DNA from: Christensenella sp. UBA4379
GTDB lineage: Bacteria > Bacillota > Clostridia > Christensenellales > Aristaeellaceae
NCBI GenBank assembly: GCA_002391225.1
Contig: DGRV01000002.1
Span: forward strand, 1 to 13,932
Direction: 5' to 3'
DNA length: 13,932 nucleotides
Below the pieces are notes generated by a model. It made no database searches. It had not been told where the DNA came from and saw nothing but the letters and a program-made list of their open reading frames with translations. Position numbers and translations under genes: made by a program. This document shows positions 1 to 5,101 of the stretch, in pieces; position 1 is the first letter of the stretch, and each line of letters starts with the position of its first letter.

Positions 1-60
1 CTTCAGCTGGTCCAGTGTTTTCGGCCCTTCTTTCAGGCCGTTGATGGTGATTGACAGCAT
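1..60 (-). CDS. N-terminal 20 codons of an unidentified element gene (partial)
   Basis: An ATG at 58-60 on the minus strand is preceded by a very strong ribosome site (AAGGAGGAAGGA) and opens a frame that runs off the left edge, beginning MLSITINGLKEG. The stretch is too short to assign. The same orientation and tight spacing (40 bases) after the 101-364 gene suggest that it is the next gene of the leftward early operon of the element. Confidence 0.6.
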   Translation of the reverse strand, partial: MLSITINGLKEGPKTLDQLK

Positions 61-100
61 AGTCCTTCCTCCTTCAAATTTGGTTATATCGCCTCAGAAA

Positions 101-364
101 TCACACGATTTCCGTTCGGCTCAGTTGTTCTATCCACTCGCACATTTCGTCGATGTGGTTCACGATCAGCCCGCACTCCTTCAGGTCGATCCGGTCGTCC
201 TGGGAAGGCTGCACGCCCGGCGGCGGCAGGATCTGGTCGGCCTTCTCCACCTTCATCCTGTCCCCGCGGGAGATCAGGTCCATCTCATCCATCGTCAGGA
301 CCCCGCGCCCCCGGGCCACAAACTCATAATCCAGCGTCAGCGACGCGATCAGTCTTTTGAACAT
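101..364 (-). CDS. Hypothetical small element protein, 87 aa
   Basis: I do not recognise this protein. The start ATG at 362-364 has a good ribosome site (GGAAGGAG, 6 bases upstream), which supports it as a real gene. The product is charged and mixed in character, with no signal peptide or membrane segment. A proline run lies in the middle (ILPPPGVQ, about residues 45-52) and the C-terminus is acidic and amphipathic (HIDEMCEWIEQL). It is the third downstream gene in the leftward operon that starts with the Cro-like regulator at 1350, separated from the preceding gene by a heptad repeat block (379-414). A role in early phage or element functions is inferred from position only. Confidence 0.6.
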   Translation of the reverse strand: MFKRLIASLTLDYEFVARGRGVLTMDEMDLISRGDRMKVEKADQILPPPGVQPSQDDRIDLKECGLIVNHIDEMCEWIEQLSRTEIV

Positions 365-378
365 GTTTCGCTCCTTCC

Positions 379-414
379 GGCCTAATGCCTAATCCCTAAT
401 GCCTAATCCCTACC
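379..414. repeat. Heptad tandem repeat (TTAGGGA / TTAGGCA units)
   Basis: On the minus strand a 14-base unit made of two near-identical heptads (GGGATTA, GGCATTA) occurs about twice. The block starts inside the last codons of the 403-636 gene, supplies that gene's TAG stop, and ends next to the ribosome site of the 101-364 gene. Related blocks lie at 657-678 and 2685-2696. Confidence 0.75.
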
Positions 415-636
415 TACGACATCCATCAGCCGTCTGTACTCGTCCAGTCTCAGCGTCCCCGGGTCCTTCATTCGCTCATACATCGTCGTCTGACGGATCC
501 CCGCCAGTGCGCCCACCTGGGCCAGTGTTTTCCCGGAGATCATCATGTAAGCGCCAATCCGCCCCTTGATTTCCTCGTTTTCCTTCCGGTACCGTTCAGC
601 CCTCCGCTGGGCCTCGGTCAGCATGACCCTCGGCAT
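403..636 (-). CDS. Small HTH-like phage protein, 77 aa
   Basis: The start ATG at 634-636 follows AAGGGGG about 7 bases upstream. The N-terminal third is a basic, coiled-coil-prone helix (TEAQRRAERYRKENEEIKGR). Residues of about 28-75 look like a degenerate XRE-type helix-turn-helix: a helix with SGKTLAQVGALAG, then a recognition-type helix in RQTTMYERM, then a conserved-looking end (LRLDEYRRLMDVV). Small proteins of this build are common in the early regions of clostridial prophages, often of unknown function; DNA binding is inferred. The stop codon lies within the heptad repeat at 379-414, so the last residues (VGRD) are partly repeat-encoded. Confidence 0.65.
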   Translation of the reverse strand: MPRVMLTEAQRRAERYRKENEEIKGRIGAYMMISGKTLAQVGALAGIRQTTMYERMKDPGTLRLDEYRRLMDVVGRD

Positions 637-656
637 TTATCGTCGCCCCCTTCGGT

Positions 657-678
657 CTATTGCCTATTCCCTATTCCC
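657..678. repeat. Heptad tandem repeat (GGGAATA / GGCAATA units)
   Basis: On the minus strand three consecutive heptads read GGGAATA, GGGAATA and GGCAATA. They encode the final residues (Asn-Arg-Glu) and the TAG stop of the 664-1110 gene and run into the leader of the next gene. The pattern is the A variant of the T-containing heptads at 379-414. Confidence 0.7.
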
Positions 679-1110
679 CGGGTTCCCCGTCCAGTAGGTG
701 CAGCCGTCCTCCGGATCTCCGATCTCGTCCCGCTTCACCGTCGTCCAGCCGCTGAAAACAGTATCTTCCTCGAAGCCGTACTGCTGGATCCACGCCTGGC
801 GTGTTTCCTCGTTCACTTCCATCCAGCAGGGAAGGGCACCGTCCGCGTCCGCCAGGTCGCTGTCAAAGTCCTCCGGTCTCAGCTGACGCGGCTTCTCCGG
901 CATCTCTGTGATGATTCTTTCTTCCTTGTAAATCACACGAGCAATTTTAAAGCAGGACGGCAATACGATGCTCTGTGGCTCTGCGCCGGCTTCCAACTGC
1001 CTGTTAATGTCCTCTTGGGCGCGCTTAATCGTATCCGGTTTTAAGAAAAAGCCGTCCGGAGCTATGATTGCAATAGGCCCGCTTCTGATCAAAGTGGTTT
1101 TCATTCCCAT
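664..1110 (-). CDS. Hypothetical element protein, 148 aa
   Basis: I do not recognise this protein. I place the start at the ATG at 1108-1110 because AAAGGGG lies 5 bases upstream; the longer frame from a TTG at 1125 would put that ribosome site inside the gene. The first 60 residues look globular and mixed alpha/beta (LIRSGPIAIIAPDGFFL, then a helix around KRAQEDINRQL). The C-terminal half is acidic and Trp/Tyr-rich, with several short aromatic motifs (GALPCWMEVNEETRQAWI, FSGWTTVKR, CTYWTGNPG). No signal peptide or membrane segment is visible. It is the second gene of the leftward operon behind the Cro-like regulator, 36 bases after it, so early regulated expression is likely. Confidence 0.6.
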   Translation of the reverse strand: MGMKTTLIRSGPIAIIAPDGFFLKPDTIKRAQEDINRQLEAGAEPQSIVLPSCFKIARVIYKEERIITEMPEKPRQLRPEDFDSDLADADGALPCWMEVNEETRQAWIQQYGFEEDTVFSGWTTVKRDEIGDPEDGCTYWTGNPGNRE

Positions 1111-1146
1111 ATTTACCCCTTTCAAATACGAAATCGGTTGCGCTTT

Positions 1147-1350
1147 TTAGGCTCCTTTTTCATCCTCGACGATCAGATCGTCGATGGTGCATTTCAAAAC
1201 ATTGCAGATCGGGAACAAAGTCATGACGCCTGGGTTCTTCCTGATGCCGGTTTCAATAGCGGCAATGGTCTGCTGAGGGATACCTGCCCGGTTAGCAAGC
1301 TCCTGCTGCGTCATTTTTCTCTTTTCCCGCATGGCGCGTAGATTGACCAT
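1147..1350 (-). CDS. XRE-family HTH regulator, Cro-like, 67 aa
   Basis: This is a single-domain helix-turn-helix protein covering nearly its whole length: LRAMREKRKMTQQELANRAGIPQQTIAAIETG is the classic XRE arrangement, followed by the third and fourth helices and the common ending CTIDDLIVEDE. I use the ATG at 1348-1350 because GAGGTGAT lies just upstream; a longer frame has no such site. It is the first gene of the leftward element operon and is divergent from the CI-like repressor at 1453. A consensus promoter (TTGACA, 17 bases, TAAGAT) lies directly upstream. The arrangement matches a Cro/CI-type genetic switch; the role is inferred from family and position. Confidence 0.85.
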   Translation of the reverse strand: MVNLRAMREKRKMTQQELANRAGIPQQTIAAIETGIRKNPGVMTLFPICNVLKCTIDDLIVEDEKGA

Positions 1351-1363
1351 GTAATCACCTCGA

Positions 1364-1379
1364 CACAACTATTGTAGTG
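1364..1379. promoter_or_regulatory. Candidate repressor operator (imperfect palindrome)
   Basis: CACAACTATTGTAGTG is a palindrome matching at 12 of 16 positions (CAC-AC-AT-GT-GTG pattern). It sits just downstream of the -10 of the leftward promoter. A weaker relative, sharing the AGTGGTAT flank, lies at 1406-1425 around the rightward promoter. The two AGTGGTAT copies (1376-1383, 1418-1425) are 42 bases apart, about four helical turns. Confidence 0.45.
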
Positions 1380-1381
1380 GT

Positions 1382-1410
1382 ATCTTAACACAATGGTTTT
1401 ATATTGTCAA
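1382..1410 (-). promoter_or_regulatory. Leftward early promoter of the element
   Basis: On the minus strand a perfect -35 TTGACA (1405-1410) is separated by exactly 17 bases from TAAGAT (1382-1387), which matches the -10 consensus at 5 of 6 positions if aligned as TAtaAT-like. It drives the Cro-like gene and the leftward operon. Confidence 0.8.
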
Positions 1411-1419
1411 CAACAAAAG

Positions 1420-1428
1420 TGGTATAAT
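1420..1428 (+). promoter_or_regulatory. Rightward repressor promoter (extended -10)
   Basis: TGGTATAAT is a perfect extended -10 (TGn-TATAAT) 24 bases before the repressor start codon. No good -35 is seen at 17 bases, which fits the extended -10 type. The leftward promoter's -35 lies about 10 bases upstream, so the two promoters are back to back and could be controlled by shared operators. Confidence 0.65.
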
Positions 1429-1452
1429 AAACAAAAAACTGAGGTGGAAAAA

Positions 1453-1821
1453 ATGGGCACATTTGCGAAAAACATGAAAGCGGAACGTCTGGCCCGGAAT
1501 CTGAGCCAGGAAAACCTGGCCAGACTGAGCGGCGTATCTCAGCAGGCTATCTCCATGATCGAAGCGGAAAAGAGATCACCGACCGAAGAAACGATGGCCA
1601 TGATCGCGGAAGGCCTCGGCTGTACTGTCGGGTATCTGATCACAGAACACAGGCAAATAAAAAGTCAGCCGGAAGAAATGAACGCTTCCGAACTGACTTT
1701 GCTGCGGGACTATCGCTCGCTGTCCTCTCAGGGCCGAGAATACATTCGCCAGCAGATGGCTATGGCTCTGAAAGTATATCCGGGGGAATCTGTATCTCTT
1801 CCCGATATGGAAATCGGGTGA
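1453..1821 (+). CDS. XRE-family repressor, CI-like, 122 aa
   Basis: Residues of about 5-62 form a clear XRE helix-turn-helix (AERLARNLSQENLARLSGVSQ, then the recognition helix QQAISMIEAEKRSPTEE). A linker and a helical C-terminal segment (ELTLLRDYRSLSSQGREYIRQQ) follow, typical of small phage and ICE immunity repressors, where this helix supports dimerisation. No LexA-type peptidase domain is present, so induction by RecA-stimulated self-cleavage is not expected. The ATG at 1453 is chosen because GAGGTGG precedes it by 5 bases; the frame is open further upstream but lacks a ribosome site and crosses the promoter. It is divergent from the Cro-like gene and is followed after 10 bases by the nuclease gene, implying co-transcription. 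Confidence 0.85.
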   Translation: MGTFAKNMKAERLARNLSQENLARLSGVSQQAISMIEAEKRSPTEETMAMIAEGLGCTVGYLITEHRQIKSQPEEMNASELTLLRDYRSLSSQGREYIRQQMAMALKVYPGESVSLPDMEIG

Positions 1822-1831
1822 ATAAGATATA

Positions 1832-2647
1832 ATGAGAAAACCTATCATAGCTGTACTTTTTTCCCTTTTGTTCCTGTCCTGTCTGGCGTCAGCTGAGGAT
1901 CCCGGCAACGCCGCCATGATCCTCTTCAATGTAACGCCGGCGGCCTTCGATGACGGCCGGGTCTATATTTCCCCGCTCGATCAGTACGGCCGAGCGGGCA
2001 CGGCCTTCGCGATCCTGTCCAGGGCGTCCATCGACGCGGAGCGCCGGCAGGATATCTCAATGTTCTATCCTGCCGGCTGGCAGACCGGCGGGATTTATCA
2101 CCGCTGCCATCTGGTAGGCGCGCAACTGACGTCTGGTACGGCCTGCCAGGAAAACCTGGTCACCGGCACGGAGTATCTGAACCTGGAAGAAATGCTGCCG
2201 GTTGAAAACCGGGCCAGAACCTACGTCAGCCGGACCGGCGAACACCTGCTCTATAAAGTCACGCCGATCTACCAGGGGTCCGAACTGCTCCCGCGCGCCG
2301 TGGAAATCACGCTGTATTCGATCGAAACCAACGGCCTGCGGATGACAGCATACTGCTACAACATCCAGCCCGGCTACATCATTGACTACGGCACCGGCTT
2401 TTACCGCGCGGAAGGCGAGCCGGATCCGGATGACGGCCTGCTCATGATCGCGGAAGGAGACCTGCAGGATCCGGCTTCCCGCTCCGCCCAGCCGGATTAC
2501 ATCCTGAACGTCAAGTCCAGGAAGTTTCACTTCCCCTGGTGCCAGGGCGCGACCGACATGTCCGAGAAAAACAAGCAGGAGTATTACGGAGACCGTCAGA
2601 CGCTGATAGACCAGGGCTATAAGCCATGCGGTACTTGCAATCCATAA
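1832..2647 (+). CDS. Secreted DNA/RNA non-specific endonuclease with C-terminal Cys-rich module
   Basis: Residues 1-21 are a signal peptide with likely cleavage after ASA. Residues of about 30-190 match the EndA/NucA family (beta-beta-alpha metal nucleases): the catalytic motif reads HRCHL with His93 as the presumed general base, followed by the family's NLVTGTEYLN and ENRARTYV stretches. In the canonical DRGH the first residue is Asp; here it is His90, and Gly is Cys92. The C-terminal module (about 223-271) reads YILNVKSRKFHFPWC then KPCGTC, with Cys237, Cys266 and Cys269 plus His233 resembling the Ada-like metal-binding module often attached to clostridial nucleases. The gene starts 10 bases after the repressor stop, and the only ribosome-site-like sequence (GGGTGAAT) overlaps that stop, suggesting translational coupling. 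It lies as cargo between repressor and integrase; external DNA degradation is inferred. Confidence 0.85.
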   Translation: MRKPIIAVLFSLLFLSCLASAEDPGNAAMILFNVTPAAFDDGRVYISPLDQYGRAGTAFAILSRASIDAERRQDISMFYPAGWQTGGIYHRCHLVGAQLTSGTACQENLVTGTEYLNLEEMLPVENRARTYVSRTGEHLLYKVTPIYQGSELLPRAVEITLYSIETNGLRMTAYCYNIQPGYIIDYGTGFYRAEGEPDPDDGLLMIAEGDLQDPASRSAQPDYILNVKSRKFHFPWCQGATDMSEKNKQEYYGDRQTLIDQGYKPCGTCNP

Positions 2648-2684
2648 CTATAAGGGAAGATGAATAATTGAAACTGCTGTAAAT

Positions 2685-2696
2685 GGCCTAATCCCT
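2685..2696. repeat. Single short copy of the heptad repeat
   Basis: GGCCTAATCCCT matches the start of the 379-414 repeat block (GGCCTAATGCC, CCTAATCCCT) in the same plus-strand orientation. It lies between the nuclease stop and the integrase ribosome site. Otherwise the 71-base gap holds nothing I can identify. Confidence 0.45.
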
Positions 2697-2718
2697 GTTC
2701 GACTGAAAGGAGAACCCC

Positions 2719-3729
2719 ATGCCAACTGCTCACCTGCTCCCCTCCGGATCCTGGCGCTGCCTCGTCTATGCCGGGAAGGATGAAAACGGAAAACGGAAGT
2801 ATGAATCCTTTACCTCGCCCGATAAGAAGGACGCGGAATATCAGGCCTCTCAGTGGCAGATCCGCCGCAATATCCGCCCGGAGGACCGCTCCGTCCGGGA
2901 GACCATCGAAGCCTACATCGATCACAATGCCGCGGTCCTCTCCCCGTCTACGGTCCTCAAATACCGCTCCCTGCTCCGGGTGCATTACGGCCCCATTGCG
3001 GACGTCTCCGTCCGCCGCCTGACCTCAGAACAGGTGCAGGCATATATCAGCAAGCTGGCCCGCACCCGCAGCGCGAAAACGGTCCACTGTGTCTACAGCC
3101 TGCTGACCGCCGCCCTCGCCCAGGCCGCGCCGGATCTGGCCCTCCACGTCCGTCTCCCGCGCCTGGTACCCAAAGAAATAGAGATCCCCTCCACGGAGGA
3201 AGTCGCCCTGATGATCGATTCCGCCCCGGACGATTTCAAGCCCGTCCTGATCATCGCCAGCACCATGGGCCTGCGCCGCGGAGAGATCTCCGCCCTCACC
3301 TGGTCGGACGTCCGTGGAAACCTGCTCTACATCACCAAGGCCTTCACCCTGGAATCAAAGAGCAGCAACTTCGTCCTCCACGCCCCGAAGACGAACGCCG
3401 GCATCCGCACCGTCTCCATCCCGCCGGCAGCCAGGCCATGCCTCACCCGGCCGGAGGGCGTCTCTCCGGACGCCCTGATCATTCCCTTTCATCCCAACGT
3501 CATCACCAAGCGCTTCGACCGCCTGATGCACCGTCTCCACATGCCCTACCATTTCCACAGCCTGCGCCACTATTACGACAGCGTCCTGCTCTCCCTGGGT
3601 GTCCCCGACAAATACATCATGGCCAGGATGGGGCACGCTACGACGTCAATGACCAAGCAGGTCTATCAGCATGTCATGCAGGCCAAGGACCAGGAAATCA
3701 CCGAATCCATCGACAATTTTTTCAAGTGA
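2719..3729 (+). CDS. int: Tyrosine recombinase / phage-type integrase, 336 aa
   Basis: The enzyme should catalyse site-specific integration and excision of the element through a 3'-phosphotyrosine intermediate. Residues 1-50 resemble the arm-DNA-binding domain (GKRKYESFTSPDKKDAEYQASQW), about 57-140 the SAM-like core-binding domain, and 155-330 the catalytic domain. Catalytic residues are visible: Arg186 in MGLRRGE, the lysine in YITKAF, His280 and Arg283 in HSLRH, His306 in MGHA and the nucleophile Tyr316 in QVYQHV. Length and motif set are complete, so it is probably active. The start ATG follows AAAGGAG. The stop is 70 bases from the tRNA-derived attachment core and overlaps a 10-base direct repeat that may be its arm site. 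The element family (Tn916-like, phage or ICE) cannot be settled from this gene alone. Confidence 0.95.
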   Translation: MPTAHLLPSGSWRCLVYAGKDENGKRKYESFTSPDKKDAEYQASQWQIRRNIRPEDRSVRETIEAYIDHNAAVLSPSTVLKYRSLLRVHYGPIADVSVRRLTSEQVQAYISKLARTRSAKTVHCVYSLLTAALAQAAPDLALHVRLPRLVPKEIEIPSTEEVALMIDSAPDDFKPVLIIASTMGLRRGEISALTWSDVRGNLLYITKAFTLESKSSNFVLHAPKTNAGIRTVSIPPAARPCLTRPEGVSPDALIIPFHPNVITKRFDRLMHRLHMPYHFHSLRHYYDSVLLSLGVPDKYIMARMGHATTSMTKQVYQHVMQAKDQEITESIDNFFK

Positions 3730-3750
3730 TGCAACACGCCATGCAACACG
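3729..3750 (+). repeat. Direct repeat, putative integrase arm-type sites
   Basis: ATGCAACACG occurs at 3729-3738 and 3741-3750, 12 bases centre to centre. It begins on the last base of the integrase stop codon and lies about 50 bases inside the attachment core. Closely spaced short direct repeats here are typical of arm-binding sites of tyrosine integrases. The function is inferred. Confidence 0.6.
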
Positions 3751-3798
3751 AAATTTTCACAACCACGTCTACGACGGCGTTTTATCCACTTTTTCCCA

Positions 3799-3824
3799 GA
3801 GTTCAAGTCTCGTTGGCCGCACCA
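3799..3824 (+). other. Attachment site core: detached 3' end of a tRNA gene (probably tRNA-Leu)
   Basis: The sequence reads as a tRNA end: T-loop TTCAAGT (3802-3808), 3' T-stem CTCGT (3809-3813), 3' acceptor strand TGGCCGC (3814-3820), discriminator A and encoded CCA (3822-3824). The 5' T-stem pairs only at GAG (3799-3801); 3797-3798 break the stem and no D- or anticodon arm precedes. So the tRNA similarity begins at about 3799, giving the left limit of the att core. The TTCAAGTCTC and CCGCACCA pattern suggests tRNA-Leu. The core may extend a little past 3824. Confidence 0.8.
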
Positions 3825-3831
3825 ACAAAAT

Positions 3832-3862
3832 CCCCTGATTCCACAAAGGAACAGGGCTTTTT
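3832..3862 (+). terminator. Intrinsic terminator of the tRNA gene, separated from it by the insertion
   Basis: CCCTG (3833-3837) pairs with CAGGG (3852-3856), and TTCC (3839-3842) with GGAA (3848-3851), with one bulged A and a 5-base loop. A T5 tract follows at 3858-3862. The position 8 bases after the CCA end fits the original tRNA terminator. Confidence 0.75.
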
Positions 3863-3983
3863 CTATGCTCAGAAATAACCAGAGAATGCAATTCGGTTGG
3901 AATAGAGTGACAATTCAAATTATACCATCAGTATATAAATTTGTGTCCGTTTTATACAGCTCATAAGTTCCTTTTTTCCTTTC

Positions 3984-4006
3984 GTCCGGTTATAATACTC
4001 CTGGAC
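3984..4006 (+). promoter_or_regulatory. Promoter -10 within an inverted repeat, upstream of the XRE regulator
   Basis: A perfect TATAAT (3991-3996) lies between GTCCGG (3984-3989) and CCtGGAC (4000-4006), an inverted repeat with one bulge. The -35 region at 17 bases is weak (TTCCTT). A regulator bound to such a site would cover the -10, so autoregulation by the downstream XRE protein is a reasonable inference. Confidence 0.5.
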
Positions 4007-4027
4007 ACGATGAAAGGAGAAAGGCGT

Positions 4028-5101
4028 ATGGAAACCAAGCTGGCGGAAAATATTCGGCTGATGCGCAAAAAGAAATCCATGACCCAGGAACAGCTGGCGG
4101 AGGCGCTGGGCGTCACGGTCGGGGCGGTGCATAAATGGGAAACGAAGCTCTCCACCCCGGAGCTGAGCCTGATCCTGGAAATGGCGGATTTTTTTGAGAC
4201 CTCTGTGGACGCCCTGGTCGGTTATGAAATCCGGGACAACCGGAAGGAGGCCATGCTGGAGCGGCTGGCCCAGTACATCCGGACCCTGAACCCGCTGGTC
4301 CGGGAGGAAGCGGAAAAGCTCCTCGCCCGGTACCCGAATTCCTTCCAGGCGGTCTCTGTCTGCGCGGCCGGGTATCTCGTGTACGGCGCAAGCACCAGAA
4401 ACCCGGACGACCTGAGCCGCGCGGTGCAGCTGCTGGAAAAATCCCGGACCCTGCTCTCTCAGAACGACGACCCGCGCGTCAGCGACGCCACCATCTGCGG
4501 GGACCTGGCGATGGCCCTGTTTCTCCAGGGCCAGCCGGAAAAAAGCCTGGAGCTTCTCAGGCGGAACAACACGGGCGGCGTTTTCAGCAGCTCCATCGGC
4601 ATCCTGCTCGCCGTTTTCCTGCGCCGCCCGGAGGAAGCCGCGGAGTACCTCACCGAGGCCCTGCTGAACTGCCTGGGCGACATGCTCAACGCCGTCATGG
4701 GCTATGTGTTCCTTTTCCGTTCCCGGAAGGACTGGGCCTCCGCCCTGGACATCACCCGGCTGGGCATGAACCTCCTGGCCGGGCTCCAATCGGAGACCAA
4801 GTCCGGCGCGCTGGAAAAAACCACGGCGGAACTGCTGGCCCTGCTCGCCTGGTCGGAAATGAAAAACGGCCTTCTGGACGATGCCCGCCGCTCTCTTCAA
4901 AAGGCCCTGGAGGAAGCCCGGAGCTTCGATTCGGCCCCGGATTACAGCCTGAAGGCCATCCGCTTCGCCGACCGGAAAGAACAGCAGATGATCTACGACG
5001 TCCTGGGCGCGTCCGCCGAGGAAAGCGTGGAGCGCCTGATCGGCCTGCTGGACGACCCCTGGCTTTCCGCAAAATGGGAGGAGGAAAAGCAGCATGCATG
5101 A
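4028..5101 (+). CDS. XRE-family regulator with TPR-like helical C-terminal domain, 357 aa
   Basis: Residues of about 5-60 are an XRE helix-turn-helix (IRLMRKKKSMTQEQLAEALGV, then TVGAVHKWETKLSTPE). The remaining 290 residues are almost wholly helical with TPR-like helix pairs (for example DLAMALFLQGQPEKSLELL and LLDDARRSLQKALEEA), a build used for ligand or partner sensing in HTH-TPR regulators. I chose the ATG at 4028 because AAAGGAG and AAAGG precede it and the promoter ends about 30 bases upstream; a longer frame begins upstream of the promoter and is unlikely. The stop overlaps the start of the MFS gene by 8 bases, so the two are translationally coupled, and the regulator probably controls the exporter. 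The inducing signal is unknown. Confidence 0.85.
   Translation: METKLAENIRLMRKKKSMTQEQLAEALGVTVGAVHKWETKLSTPELSLILEMADFFETSVDALVGYEIRDNRKEAMLERLAQYIRTLNPLVREEAEKLLARYPNSFQAVSVCAAGYLVYGASTRNPDDLSRAVQLLEKSRTLLSQNDDPRVSDATICGDLAMALFLQGQPEKSLELLRRNNTGGVFSSSIGILLAVFLRRPEEAAEYLTEALLNCLGDMLNAVMGYVFLFRSRKDWASALDITRLGMNLLAGLQSETKSGALEKTTAELLALLAWSEMKNGLLDDARRSLQKALEEARSFDSAPDYSLKAIRFADRKEQQMIYDVLGASAEESVERLIGLLDDPWLSAKWEEEKQHA

Larger units (their letters stand above)
1..3824. mobile_element. Right-hand end of a tRNA-integrated prophage or integrative element (partial)
   Basis: Seen: small leftward genes with phage-type organisation, a divergent pair of XRE-type regulators, a cargo nuclease and a tyrosine recombinase, ending at a detached tRNA 3' end at 3799-3824. 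Known: tyrosine recombinases of temperate phages and integrative elements often use a tRNA 3' end as attB, with int next to one att site. Inferred: the element continues leftward out of the window, and the intact tRNA lies at its far end. No structural, replication or conjugation gene is visible, so prophage versus integrative conjugative or mobilizable element cannot be decided. Confidence 0.8.

Noticed and set aside
1393..1452. Longer N-terminus for the repressor starting at 1393
   Set aside because: That ATG has no ribosome site, and the added codons run through the promoter -10 at 1423-1428; the ATG at 1453 has GAGGTGG at good spacing.
3799..3824. A functional tRNA gene
   Set aside because: Only the 3' T-arm and acceptor strand are present; the D-arm, anticodon arm and 5' acceptor are missing.
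2853..3878. Long alternative frame over the integrase gene
   Set aside because: It is Pro/Arg/His-rich, typical of an out-of-frame reading of G+C-rich DNA, and is fully covered by the clear integrase.
3899..3935. Additional promoters in the A+T-rich stretch after the tRNA terminator, including a minus-strand TGGTATAAT
   Set aside because: The -10-like boxes lack good -35 partners, and the minus-strand one would only read antisense into the integrase; evidence is too weak for a feature.
3941..4027. Longer N-terminus for the XRE/TPR-like regulator
   Set aside because: It would start before the TATAAT promoter, and the extra residues do not look like part of an HTH protein; the ATG at 4028 has a good ribosome site.
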